DNA of 22,914 nucleotides from assembly GCA_002392945.1 (NCBI GenBank), contig DGHZ01000060.1, forward strand, positions 1 to 22,914. The letters are read 5' to 3'. Shown piece by piece: positions 1 to 9,211 of this stretch; the stretch's first letter is position 1; each line of letters opens with the position of its first letter. The notes beneath the pieces were generated by a model. It worked only from the letters and a program-made list of their open reading frames with translations, was not told where the DNA came from and searched no databases. The translations under genes and the position numbers were made by a program. The stretch comes from Caryophanales bacterium UBA3835 (GTDB taxonomy: Bacteria; Bacillota_I; Bacilli_A; RFN20; CAG-826).

Positions 1-180
1 GGAGTAAAAAGACATCCAACTATTAAAGATTATGTTACTATCTACTCAGGAGCCTCTATTTTAGGTGGAGAAACCGTAATTGAAGAAAGAGCAGTTATTG
101 GCTCTAATGTCTTTATTGTTAACTCGGTAGTTAAAGACACAAAAGTTATATATTCAGAAAATAATATAAAAATTAAATAA
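1..180 (+). CDS. cysE: Serine O-acetyltransferase, C-terminal end (5' truncated)
   Basis: Frame 1 is open from the first base to TAA at 178-180 and encodes 59 residues. They begin GVKRHPTIKDYVTIYSGAS and continue ILGGETVIEERAVIGSNVF. This is the left-handed beta-helix (hexapeptide repeat) end of a serine acetyltransferase; the KRHPTI lead-in and the IYSGASILGG turn are typical of the EpsC/SAT type. Family function is transfer of acetyl from acetyl-CoA to L-serine, giving O-acetylserine, the cysteine precursor. The catalytic part lies outside the window. A serine dehydratase on the same strand nearby competes for the same substrate. Another hexapeptide acyltransferase is possible but less likely. 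Confidence 0.8.
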   Translation, partial: GVKRHPTIKDYVTIYSGASILGGETVIEERAVIGSNVFIVNSVVKDTKVIYSENNIKIK

Positions 181-202
181 TTTATTATTTAGAGGTATCG
201 TC

Positions 203-3031
203 ATGAAAAAAAGTTTACTGTTAACAGTTCTCGCGTTAGGACTAGTTTTACCTAGTTGTGGAAAAGACACTCCACCTAGTCATAATTTAGACCATTTATC
301 TTTATCAGGAGATTATCAAACAAAGTTTGTTGTTGGCACTGAATTTACTTATGACGGTTTAGTTGTTAACGCAGTATATAGCGATAATGTTTCTGTTCCT
401 GTTAGTGATTATCGAGTAACTTCTCCTAATATGGAAGTACTTGGCTATCAAGATGTTACTGTTCAATATCTTTCATTATCTACGAGTTATAAAATTAACA
501 TTATTGAAGCGAGTTTAACGGGTATTTCTTTAAGTGGAACTTATCTAACTACTTTTACTGTCGGTGATGTTTTTTCTTATACTGGTTTAGTGGTAACCGC
601 TACATATAATAACGGTAGAACATCTACTGTTACTGATTATCAAATTTCTTCTCCGGATATGACTATTTTAGGAGAACAAAAAGTGACTGTTACTTATGGA
701 GATTTTACTGCTTCTTATAACATTAATATTGAGGATGTTAAAAGCATATTTCCTTTATCAAGTGTTGTGTCTTTCTTATCTAGTAGAAGAATAGATGATC
801 CTACTATTTACTTAAAAAGTAAAATTTTAGAAATTGAAAATGTTTCTTCTTATCAAATAGTGGAAGATGATGACCGTCCATATTTTGAAGTTATCTTTGA
901 TATGGAACAGTCTTATCTAGATGATATTTATAGTGAATTAGCTTCTAGTGACTGGGAAAATTATGACGGACAAATTTTAATAGACTCAGGACACAACATT
1001 GGAGTGTGCTTCTATTATAAAAACAATGAATGTCATATTGAATTTTACGCTTATAGTGATTTAGTAGATGTTCCACCTGAAGAAGATTCTGAAGAAGGAG
1101 AAGATAAAGAACTTAATTTCCCTCTTCAAAATGATGGATATATCACTAAAGATACTGATTTAGATAATAAGAGTTATACATTTAATCAAGACTTCACTTT
1201 CTCTTTTGCTGAAAATGGTGGTACTACTCCAAGATCTAAAAAGTCTAATTTTGTTGCGTTATACACAAATAATTCATTAACTATTTCCTCTAAATATAAA
1301 ATCAAGAAAGTTGAATTCACTAACCAAGATACTTCTAATAATGGTGATTTAACTGTTGGTGAAGTGAAATTAGCTAAAACTACTAGTTTAACTACTTGGA
1401 CTGGTGAGGCTAAATCCATTACATTTACCGCATTAGCCCAATATCGATTTAATAACGTTAAGATATATTATTTCGAACATACCGAACCTGTGATCGAAGG
1501 CCTAAAAACTATTAAAGAAGTTTTAGATTTTGCTAAAGATATTGAATATACACCTACTAATGGTTGGTATTTAACTAATAATACAGTCACGGTGAAAGTG
1601 AAGGCTATTGATGCCATTGATAGTGTCACCACTAGTGGATTAGACGCTAATGCTCGAGGAAAAGTATTATGTGTTGATGAAACTGGATATATTGTTATTT
1701 CAAGTGGAGTCAGTAAATCTAATCCAATTGATTTCTACCAAAGAGTCAAAGATTATATCAAAGCGGGAACAACAACTTATGTTGTAACTGGAAAAATTGC
1801 TTTCTTTAATGATGTTGTCGAAATTAAAGTAGATAACTATCAATATGATCCAGATTTAGTTATTAATTATGATTTAGAAGAATTCTCTACTAGTGGAATT
1901 ACTACTAGTGAACTACTTATGATTCACTGTAAATCCATTAAGACCAATAAAGATGGTTATGGAGTAGGCAAGATTATTAAGATGGCTTCACTTACTTATT
2001 TTAATAAGTATAATGACGCTGGAAGTTATTATTTCTTAGATCAAGATGGAAAATTAGTTCCAATATATTCCTTACTTGATAAAGATAGAAGTAGTCTTGA
2101 AGTTGGTAAAGTCTATGACATTATTGGCTTTGAATCTATTTATAAAGGTAGACCATCTTTAAGAATCTTAGAAGTTAGTCTTAATTTAAGTAGTGAGCCT
2201 GCTAGTTTTGATTTTGCTGAAGCAGTTAGTAGAGATAACACTAAATATTTCTATAGCGTTAATAGTGAGAATTCTAACTACCAAGAAGAATTTTATAATA
2301 GCGTTACTACTGTTTATAAAATGGATGTTTTTGTTTCTAGTTACGCTTACGATAAATTCACCTTTAATAATAGCTATTATGAATATAATAAATCATTCAC
2401 AACTGGTAATAGTCAAGTAGCAGCGGCGCAACATTATTCATTAGGCGTCTTTAATGAAGACCTTGAATATAAACAATTATTTACTGATTTTGATTTAGCT
2501 AATGCAAAATCCAAAGAAGAAGCAGATAGTTTACAGTTAACTTTATATTTCACATTAGCCTTTTTAGATACAGTTGACGGAAGAAAAATGTGGAGAGTGA
2601 ATGTCTTTGAAGACTTGGTGTTTGGACTAGATTACTACGAATCAGAAACTCAAAATATTGATTTTACTTCTATGACCCCAAGTCATGATAGTGATAAGCA
2701 GTGGTATCAAGAAGGTGACTTAAAAGTCACAAACTCTTCAACCGAGTTAAATAAATATTCTTATTCAGTTTATTATCTTAAGGTAGTGGATGGCACTTCA
2801 TTAACTATCGAATTTAATAAACCAATTATAGCCTTTACTATTTATCATAAAACTTACTCTTATATTGCTGGAGTGGGAGAATTAGCAATTACAAGTTATC
2901 GTCAATTTAAAGATCATACAGTGTTCTTACTTTCTGAACCAACTACAAATATTTATATTGATGATTTTGCTATTGGGGCGAGTAGAAATAATGCCTATTT
3001 AGGTATTGATAGTATCACGGTTAATTATTAG
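203..3031 (+). CDS. Large secreted lipoprotein with two Ig-like domains and OB-fold-like region
   Basis: 942 residues. The start ATG is preceded by AGAGGT (191-196). A lipoprotein signal peptide ends in the lipobox LPSC with Cys19, so the mature protein should be attached to the outer face of the membrane. Residues 28-101 and 105-177 are two copies of a bacterial Ig-like domain, both with ISLSG/LSLSG, a VG..F.Y.GLVV core and a closing YxINI strand. Residues about 290-302 are an acidic linker. About 305-425 is a beta-rich module with NSLTISS and a TTWTGEAKSITF strand. About 430-660 looks like two OB-like folds (ARGKVLCVDETGYIV; VVTGKIAFFNDVVEIKV), as found in secreted nucleases, but no nuclease motif is visible. 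The C-terminal third is unrecognised. It sits 22 nt after cysE and 10 nt before sdaA, so co-transcription is likely. Function unknown; adhesion or ligand binding is inference only. Confidence 0.85.
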   Translation: MKKSLLLTVLALGLVLPSCGKDTPPSHNLDHLSLSGDYQTKFVVGTEFTYDGLVVNAVYSDNVSVPVSDYRVTSPNMEVLGYQDVTVQYLSLSTSYKINIIEASLTGISLSGTYLTTFTVGDVFSYTGLVVTATYNNGRTSTVTDYQISSPDMTILGEQKVTVTYGDFTASYNINIEDVKSIFPLSSVVSFLSSRRIDDPTIYLKSKILEIENVSSYQIVEDDDRPYFEVIFDMEQSYLDDIYSELASSDWENYDGQILIDSGHNIGVCFYYKNNECHIEFYAYSDLVDVPPEEDSEEGEDKELNFPLQNDGYITKDTDLDNKSYTFNQDFTFSFAENGGTTPRSKKSNFVALYTNNSLTISSKYKIKKVEFTNQDTSNNGDLTVGEVKLAKTTSLTTWTGEAKSITFTALAQYRFNNVKIYYFEHTEPVIEGLKTIKEVLDFAKDIEYTPTNGWYLTNNTVTVKVKAIDAIDSVTTSGLDANARGKVLCVDETGYIVISSGVSKSNPIDFYQRVKDYIKAGTTTYVVTGKIAFFNDVVEIKVDNYQYDPDLVINYDLEEFSTSGITTSELLMIHCKSIKTNKDGYGVGKIIKMASLTYFNKYNDAGSYYFLDQDGKLVPIYSLLDKDRSSLEVGKVYDIIGFESIYKGRPSLRILEVSLNLSSEPASFDFAEAVSRDNTKYFYSVNSENSNYQEEFYNSVTTVYKMDVFVSSYAYDKFTFNNSYYEYNKSFTTGNSQVAAAQHYSLGVFNEDLEYKQLFTDFDLANAKSKEEADSLQLTLYFTLAFLDTVDGRKMWRVNVFEDLVFGLDYYESETQNIDFTSMTPSHDSDKQWYQEGDLKVTNSSTELNKYSYSVYYLKVVDGTSLTIEFNKPIIAFTIYHKTYSYIAGVGELAITSYRQFKDHTVFLLSEPTTNIYIDDFAIGASRNNAYLGIDSITVNY
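284..733 (+). repeat. Tandem pair of Ig-like domains inside the lipoprotein gene
   Basis: The two encoded units, residues 28-101 and 105-177, align over their full length. Shared landmarks are SLSG, the VG.(E/V)F.Y(D/T)GLVV segment, SDY/TDY, TSPNM/SSPDM, LG and the final SYxINI. The similarity is at the protein level; the DNA copies have diverged, so this is an old domain duplication. Confidence 0.75.
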
Positions 3032-3041
3032 AGGTATATTT

Positions 3042-4241
3042 ATGGGACTTCGTTCAATTAAAGAAATATTTATTACGGGTCATGGACCAAGTAGTAGCCA
3101 CACTATGGGGCCTTATTTTGCCTCACAATATATTTTAAAAAAATATAAAGATATAGAGCATATTGAAGTTACTTTATATGGTTCATTAGCCTTAACGGGA
3201 AAAGGACATTTAACTGATTTTATTATCGATAAAGCCTTTAAAAATGTTCCTCATGAAATAAAATTTAATAAAAAAACTAAGACTAGACACCCAAACACAA
3301 TGAATTTTAAAGTCACCACTAAAGAAAAGACATTTAGCGAGAATGTGATTTCTATTGGTGGAGGCAGTATTGTTACTGTTGATAATATCAATGAGATTGG
3401 TTCTAAGAATATCTATCCTCATACTCATATGAGTGAGATTATGAAATATTGTCTTTCTAAAGACATATCTTTTTATGATTATATTGTAGAGCACGAAGGA
3501 AAAGGCATCTTTAATTATTTTAAAGATGTTCTTCATGTAATGGATGAAGCTTATGATAGAGGCTTAAAAGCGGAAGGATATCTACCAGGAAAATTACACG
3601 TCAAAAGAAAAGCCAAAGCCATGTATGAGGCTATGGAAGATACAACTTTAGGTTTAAATGATGTAGCAATGAATGTCGCAATAGCCTCTTTTGCGGTTGC
3701 AGAAGAAAATGCCTCTGGAGGAATTATAGTGACTGCCCCAACGTGCGGTAGTGCTGGAGTACTTCCTGGATGTATTAAATATTTAAGAATGAAACACGTT
3801 ACTGATGATAACATCATCAAAGGTTTAGCAGTAGCGGGTTTATTTGGTATTGTCTGTAAGATGAATGCTTCTGTTAGTGGAGCGGAATGTGGCTGCCAAG
3901 CAGAAATTGGTGTTGCTTGCTCAATGGGAGCAGCGATGATCGCCTTTTGCTTTGGTAAACAAATCGAAGATATTGTTCAAGCTGCAGAAATTGCTTTAGA
4001 GCATTCTTTAGGATTAACTTGTGATCCAGTAGATGGATATGTACAGATTCCTTGTATTGAACGATGTGCAATTTATGCAATTAAGGCTATTAACGCGGTT
4101 AAACTTGCGATTGTTATTCCTAATGATGATATTCATGTTAGTTATGATGATTCTATTAAAACCATGTATCAAACTGGATTAGACATGAATAAAAAATATA
4201 AAGAAACATCATTAGGTGGACTTGCAGAAATAATTAAGTGA
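3042..4241 (+). CDS. sdaA: L-serine dehydratase (iron-sulfur, single chain)
   Basis: 399 residues from ATG 3042, chosen because GAGGT lies at 3031-3035 and the protein then opens directly with the family's N-terminal segment; an in-frame ATG at 3006 lies inside the upstream gene. Residues about 5-150 form the beta domain with GHGPSSSHTMGP. Residues about 180-395 form the alpha domain with ENASGGIIVTAPTCGSAG, SGAECGCQAEIG and LTCDPVDGYVQIPCIERC. By family knowledge, Cys283 or 285, Cys327 and Cys338 are the likely [4Fe-4S] ligands. The enzyme deaminates L-serine to pyruvate and ammonia in the cytosol. The SD regions of this gene and the preceding lipoprotein share the string TTAGAGGTAT. Its stop codon is TGA, which shows that the standard code is in use. 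Confidence 0.93.
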   Translation: MGLRSIKEIFITGHGPSSSHTMGPYFASQYILKKYKDIEHIEVTLYGSLALTGKGHLTDFIIDKAFKNVPHEIKFNKKTKTRHPNTMNFKVTTKEKTFSENVISIGGGSIVTVDNINEIGSKNIYPHTHMSEIMKYCLSKDISFYDYIVEHEGKGIFNYFKDVLHVMDEAYDRGLKAEGYLPGKLHVKRKAKAMYEAMEDTTLGLNDVAMNVAIASFAVAEENASGGIIVTAPTCGSAGVLPGCIKYLRMKHVTDDNIIKGLAVAGLFGIVCKMNASVSGAECGCQAEIGVACSMGAAMIAFCFGKQIEDIVQAAEIALEHSLGLTCDPVDGYVQIPCIERCAIYAIKAINAVKLAIVIPNDDIHVSYDDSIKTMYQTGLDMNKKYKETSLGGLAEIIK

Positions 4242-4275
4242 TTATTCAATAATCATTTAAATGTATTTTTTCTTA
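4239..4275 (+). terminator. Weak AT-rich terminator-like hairpin after sdaA
   Basis: TGATTATT (4239-4246) and AATAATCA (4248-4255) form an inverted repeat that overlaps the sdaA stop codon, and a T-rich run follows at 4266-4271. The stem is AT-only, so termination would be leaky. Confidence 0.35.
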
Positions 4276-4318
4276 AAAATTATTTTTTAATAAATGGAAT
4301 TGAGGAGTTGGATATTCT

Positions 4319-7300
4319 ATGAAGAAAAAACTATTAATGATTTTATTTTCTACTTTGTCGATGGCTTCAATAACTTGCCTTGTTTGTCTAAATGCAAAAA
4401 ATACCGAATCAGATAATGCATTTTTTTATAAGCATAATTCTGCTTTGACTTCTATTAACAATAACAACATAGGCTATCAGGCTATCGTCAATAGCGATAA
4501 TTTAATCAATACCACGATTGAAAATGCTAGTTTAGTAGATAGTGCAATATGTTCTAAATATAACGATTATATTGCTTGGTCAAATGATGAAGATTCACCA
4601 ATTAGAGGAATATCTTCAATTTCTTTGTCCTATTTAGGTGATTATCAAACTGGATCGTTTTATTTTTACTTTTCTTATAATTACCTAACATTAGATAATA
4701 TCTTAAGTGGAAAATATGTTGATTTAGAATTTGTTCAATTAAATCCTACTTCCGATATTTCGAATATATTAACTTTTGATGTGAATAAATTAGATCATCG
4801 CTATTTTTTAATGATCCATTTTGTTGCATATGAGCCTTTATACTTTGATGGTTTATCAATAGAAACGCCTTGTGACGAGGAACCAAGTGCAAAATCCATA
4901 GGAGAAATTACAGAGTATAAATCTGATTTGCAAGAGGCTCTACCAAGCCATGTTCCATTTATCGGCAATGGTTCATATATAGAAATTGAAAGCACTGAAA
5001 CTGAAAGTGCTAGAGCGATTAAGTGTGTTCAAAGCGGAAGTGTTTATTCAACGTTTGTAAATTCCTTGATTAATCAGGGATATATTCATTCGTTTAATGA
5101 CGCTAATAAACATTATTATCAAAAACAAATAACTAATGACTCATATTATACGGTGATTTTAGAAGATAATACCCCTGAGAGTACTTCGTATTTAGAGATT
5201 AAAACTATTGTTTTTGCTGGTGAGATGCAGTGGTTAGGCGCAGAATATGCCTCCGGATGCTTTAGCTACGCTGATAATGTTGATGAGCGAATTGAAATAA
5301 TGGGAAAACTTGAAAAAAATGCAATGGAGAATTTTTTGACCGGTATTCCGCTTTTTGAGAATTCAAAATATGTATCTTTTTCATCTAGAGTATCTTTAGC
5401 AACTGAGAACTATATATCAGGATATGGATGGGGATTGCTCGAAGAATGCGAACTAAATGGAGTTTTACCAAGTGTCTCAGAATATAAAAACTATTTACAA
5501 CTAGCGCTTGAGAACAATCCATATTCATTAAATCTTTGGAATTCTTATTCTGAAATAGATTTATATAAATATATTTCCTCTCCTTTATGGGGTAAAAGAA
5601 TTGATGGAGAAGGTTATAAACTATACCCTGTTTTAGCAAAAGATACGGTTAACGGAGAACCTTTTAACTTGCCTATTCATGTTGGCTCGGATAATGAGTC
5701 TAATTTATATAACACTTGGAAAGTCTATGTTAAAGTTGGTTCTGAAGAAGGAGTTACATATCGTACTGCTTCAAGCAAAATGTCTAGTTATAATAATCGA
5801 TACATAAAACTAGAAGATTACGAATTTGTATATCAAATGCTTCTCACTGAAAGCGCATGTTTAGTTAAAGGTGCTGAACTTGCTGGTGATGTTTTATTCG
5901 GAATTAAAGGAGCTTCTGATTTTTATAGAAGAAGTAAAAACATTACTGATAATGACGCTCTAGATAATTTATGGAATAACATGAAAAATAATGGAGAACT
6001 AGGAATTAAAACTGGAGTAGATGAAAATGGCTCTTTTATACAATTTGAATTTATTAACGCCATTGATGAGTTTTATGCACTAAATACTCTTTCTAAAAAT
6101 ATTTATTCTCCCGTTCCAAAAGAATTTGTTAAAGCTCTTGGGGATGGCGATTATGTTTCTGGTAGCCAAAAATACGGATTATCTTCATACAACACTTCAA
6201 TTATCGATTCTACTTTATGTGTTGGGCCATATTTATTAGAAAGATGGGATGATTATTCAAGAATTGTATTATCTTTAAATGATGAGTGGTATGAAGTAGG
6301 CAATTCAAATAGATATAAAATTCCTGGTGTGGTTTTTAATGTTTACAGTCAATCGGCTCAAGACCCAACTTACATATGGAATCTTTTCAAACAAGGGAAA
6401 TTAGACTACGCTGTTGTACCTTCAAGCGTGATTAAAACAGGCTCTTTAGAAAATTATTATCGTGAAGCAGGAAATTCGGTTTTTAGATTAAATGTTAATT
6501 CGTGTACCCAAGAAAGATGGGATGAATTATTCTGGTCTAGTAAATATCCAGATGTTCAAAAACCAGCATCTAGATATAGTGTTAAACCATGGATGAGTAA
6601 CAAAAACTTCTTAAAAGGCTTATTCTGGTCCATTGATAGAGAAGGCTTTGCATCTCAACGTGGAGTTACTCCTTCAATAAATTATTTCTCTGATAATTAT
6701 TTATGTGACCCTCTTTTAGGACGCTCATATAACTCCACTCAAGCTCATCGCGAAGCAATTCAAAGCATAGTTGGTGATAATCAATATGGTTATGATTTAC
6801 ATAAAGCTGAACTATATTTCAAAAATGCTGTTGAGGAGCTTCTAAAAGACGGTTTAATTTCAAAAGGAACAAAAGACAGTCCATTCAATATTTCGATTAA
6901 TATTTGGTGGATGTACCCTAGTGATATTCAAGAGTATGGAAACGCTATTGCTAAATACTTTGAAGACGCCTTTAACAGTGAATTTGTTTCTAATGGCACA
7001 ATTAAACTTAGGGTTAATCAGTCTGCTGTTAATCAATGGGATAAAATTTATACCGATCATATCCAGTGTGGTAGTTTTGATCTTGCTTATGGTAGTTTAA
7101 CTGGTGATGAAAATAATCCGCTTCTTTTTATGGAGACGATTAAAAGCAATAATTCTTCTGGTTTCACCTTAAATTGGGGCGCTGATACAAGCATAGTTGA
7201 TCCGTATAATCCAATAGAATTCGATGGTAAATTATGGTCATTTGATGCTTTGTGGAAAACTGGCTTTGGATATAGTTTAGTCAAAAATTCTGTTACTATC

Positions 7301-7759
7301 GAACCAGTAAAAAATAATTACATAAGTACAGTTTCAACAGATTCTTTATTTAATGGTGATTCCTTATCCATCGCATTTGAATTTGCAAACATAAATCAAA
7401 AAATTAAATTTGAAATTGATAGTGTGAATATTTATATTCAAAATTATGGCGTTGTTTCTATGGATGTAGAAGATGTAGAAATAATTGATGGAATAATTAA
7501 CGTTAATATTTCTCCTGGTTTAGGTTATGAAATAAATAACTTAATTGTTGACTCTTGTAATTTATATGAACAAGCCGATAAGACCTCGGATCCCAAGCAA
7601 CGATATGCTATATTACATCCTTTTACCATGAGCAATTATAACAAGTATTGGTACTTCGAAGTGGCATATTCGGTAAGTATGGATGACAAAATTTTATTTA
7701 AAAACAATTCATATATTTTTAGAAATTCTGAAGATTATGAGTCCAACTTTAACTATTGA
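4319..7759 (+). CDS. Very large family-5 (oligopeptide-type) solute-binding protein
   Basis: 1146 residues; GAGGAG at 4302-4307 precedes the ATG. The N-terminus is basic then hydrophobic (residues 1-26) and acts as an export signal. Cys20 and Cys23 are present but neither has a canonical lipobox, so lipid attachment is uncertain. Residues about 330-980 show the SBP_bac_5 pattern: SLNLWNSYSE near 403, YEFVYQMLL near 501, the CVGPYLLERWDD segment at 634-645, WNLFKQGKLDYAVVPSS at 687-703, FLKGLFWSIDREGFA at 764-778 and a late SFDLAYG segment. This family delivers peptides or other solutes to ABC importers. The usual length is about 500-600 residues; here about 330 extra residues precede the core and about 160 follow it. 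No permease or ATPase gene is adjacent. Peptide specificity is inferred from the family and from the neighbouring aminopeptidase. Confidence 0.75.
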   Translation: MKKKLLMILFSTLSMASITCLVCLNAKNTESDNAFFYKHNSALTSINNNNIGYQAIVNSDNLINTTIENASLVDSAICSKYNDYIAWSNDEDSPIRGISSISLSYLGDYQTGSFYFYFSYNYLTLDNILSGKYVDLEFVQLNPTSDISNILTFDVNKLDHRYFLMIHFVAYEPLYFDGLSIETPCDEEPSAKSIGEITEYKSDLQEALPSHVPFIGNGSYIEIESTETESARAIKCVQSGSVYSTFVNSLINQGYIHSFNDANKHYYQKQITNDSYYTVILEDNTPESTSYLEIKTIVFAGEMQWLGAEYASGCFSYADNVDERIEIMGKLEKNAMENFLTGIPLFENSKYVSFSSRVSLATENYISGYGWGLLEECELNGVLPSVSEYKNYLQLALENNPYSLNLWNSYSEIDLYKYISSPLWGKRIDGEGYKLYPVLAKDTVNGEPFNLPIHVGSDNESNLYNTWKVYVKVGSEEGVTYRTASSKMSSYNNRYIKLEDYEFVYQMLLTESACLVKGAELAGDVLFGIKGASDFYRRSKNITDNDALDNLWNNMKNNGELGIKTGVDENGSFIQFEFINAIDEFYALNTLSKNIYSPVPKEFVKALGDGDYVSGSQKYGLSSYNTSIIDSTLCVGPYLLERWDDYSRIVLSLNDEWYEVGNSNRYKIPGVVFNVYSQSAQDPTYIWNLFKQGKLDYAVVPSSVIKTGSLENYYREAGNSVFRLNVNSCTQERWDELFWSSKYPDVQKPASRYSVKPWMSNKNFLKGLFWSIDREGFASQRGVTPSINYFSDNYLCDPLLGRSYNSTQAHREAIQSIVGDNQYGYDLHKAELYFKNAVEELLKDGLISKGTKDSPFNISINIWWMYPSDIQEYGNAIAKYFEDAFNSEFVSNGTIKLRVNQSAVNQWDKIYTDHIQCGSFDLAYGSLTGDENNPLLFMETIKSNNSSGFTLNWGADTSIVDPYNPIEFDGKLWSFDALWKTGFGYSLVKNSVTIEPVKNNYISTVSTDSLFNGDSLSIAFEFANINQKIKFEIDSVNIYIQNYGVVSMDVEDVEIIDGIINVNISPGLGYEINNLIVDSCNLYEQADKTSDPKQRYAILHPFTMSNYNKYWYFEVAYSVSMDDKILFKNNSYIFRNSEDYESNFNY

Positions 7760-7781
7760 TTAGTGGAAATTATCAAATAAT

Positions 7782-7811
7782 TTTACAAAATTAAAATAAT
7801 TTTGCTATTAT
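7782..7811 (+). promoter_or_regulatory. Promoter of the M18 aminopeptidase gene
   Basis: TTTACA (7782-7787), an 18-nt spacer, then an extended -10 TGCTATTAT (7803-7811). Predicted start is near 7818, leaving a short leader with AAAGGAGA. A 7-bp AT-only hairpin (7767-7773 with 7777-7783) overlaps the -35 region. The same TTTGCTATTATA string occurs before thiS. Confidence 0.6.
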
Positions 7812-7840
7812 ATAGAGCACACTACAAAGGAGAAAGAGTT

Positions 7841-9211
7841 ATGTATCGAGAAAATTCATGGAAAAAATATAACGAAAAACAAGAAAAAGAAGTTTTTAAA
7901 TTTGCTGAAGGCTATAAAGATTTCTTATCCGCAAGTAAAACTGAACGTTTGGCGGTTAAAGAAGCTGTTAGTAGATTAGAAAAAGCTGGCTATAAAAACG
8001 CTATAGAATTAAAATCAGTAAAACCAGGAGATAAGATTTATTTTTTAAATAAAAATAAGAATGTCTGTGCTTTTATAGTTGGTAGTAAATCACTTAAAGA
8101 AGGCTTAAGAATTTTAGGAGCCCATATTGATTCTCCTAGAATGGATTTAAAAGAACATCCATTATATGAGAAAAATGAATTCGCTTTAGCAGATACCCAC
8201 TATTATGGAGGAATTAAAAAATATCAATGGGTGACTATTCCTCTAGCATTACATGGAGTAGTTTGTAAAAAAGACGGCTCAGTCGTTGATATCCATATTG
8301 GTGAAGATGAATCTGATCCAGTTGTTGGTATTTCTGATTTGTTAATTCATTTAAGTGCTGACCAACTTCAAAAACCAGGCGCTAAAGTTATCGAAGGTGA
8401 AGCTTTAGACTTAACTATTGGTAATAAGCCACTTAATGGCGAAGAAAAAAACGCGGTTAAGGCTAATGTCTTAAAGATTTTAAAAGAAAAATATGACATT
8501 GAAGAAGAAGACTTCATTTCTGCAGAAATTGAAGTTGTTCCAGCTGGAAAAGCTAGAGATTATGGTCTAGATCGATCTATGGTGGCAGGATATGGTCACG
8601 ATGATAGATGCTGTGCTTATACTTCTTTAATGGCGTTAATTGACACTAAAAGTGTCGAACATACAGCTTGCTGTATTTTAGTTGATAAAGAAGAAATCGG
8701 TAGTGTTGGTGCTACTGGTGCTCAATCACGTTTCTTTGAAAACGCAGTCACTAAATTATTAGAACTCTCTGGAGAAAAAGATCCTTTATGGGCTGCTAGA
8801 ATTGTTTTTGAAAATTCTAAGATGCTTTCTAGCGATGTCTCTGCGGGATTTGATCCTTTATTCCCAAGCGTTTCTGATCCAAATAACGCTGCTTATTTAT
8901 CTTATGGCTTAGTGTTTAACAAATATACTGGTGCTAGAGGTAAATCTGGTAGTAATGATGCTAACCCAGAATATTATGCTTGGATTAGACGCGTTATGGA
9001 TGATGCTAGTGTGAACTGGCATAATGCTGAACTTGGAAAAGTTGACCAAGGTGGTGGAGGCACAATCGCCTACATCTTAGGTAATTACAACATGAATGTT
9101 ATTGATGCTGGCATCCCAGTTTTAAATATGCACGCTCCTCAAGAAATCGTTTCTAAAGCTGACTTATTTGAAGCTTATAACGGATATAAAGCATTCTTGG
9201 GGGCTAAATAA
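7841..9211 (+). CDS. M18 family metallo-aminopeptidase
   Basis: 456 residues from ATG 7841, chosen for AAAGGAGA at 7826-7833; the in-frame TTG at 7802 lies inside the -10 element. The zinc-site motifs are in family order: GAHIDSPR (His95, Asp97), GYGHDDR (Asp254/255), DKEEIGS (Glu284, Glu285), SSDVSAGFDPL (Asp332) and LNMHAPQE (His431). M18 enzymes are cytosolic, dodecameric, two-metal aminopeptidases that remove N-terminal residues, often acidic ones, from peptides; the length fits the family. Its stop overlaps the start of the PAP2 gene by one base (TAATG), so the two are translationally coupled. The preceding peptide-type binding protein suggests a role in using imported peptides (inference). 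Confidence 0.93.
   Translation: MYRENSWKKYNEKQEKEVFKFAEGYKDFLSASKTERLAVKEAVSRLEKAGYKNAIELKSVKPGDKIYFLNKNKNVCAFIVGSKSLKEGLRILGAHIDSPRMDLKEHPLYEKNEFALADTHYYGGIKKYQWVTIPLALHGVVCKKDGSVVDIHIGEDESDPVVGISDLLIHLSADQLQKPGAKVIEGEALDLTIGNKPLNGEEKNAVKANVLKILKEKYDIEEEDFISAEIEVVPAGKARDYGLDRSMVAGYGHDDRCCAYTSLMALIDTKSVEHTACCILVDKEEIGSVGATGAQSRFFENAVTKLLELSGEKDPLWAARIVFENSKMLSSDVSAGFDPLFPSVSDPNNAAYLSYGLVFNKYTGARGKSGSNDANPEYYAWIRRVMDDASVNWHNAELGKVDQGGGGTIAYILGNYNMNVIDAGIPVLNMHAPQEIVSKADLFEAYNGYKAFLGAK

Noticed and set aside
3006..3041. Earlier start of the serine dehydratase
   Set aside because: It overlaps the lipoprotein gene and adds residues not found in the family. ATG 3042 has GAGGT at the right distance.
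7802..7840. TTG start for the aminopeptidase
   Set aside because: It lies in the -10 element; ATG 7841 has a strong ribosome site.
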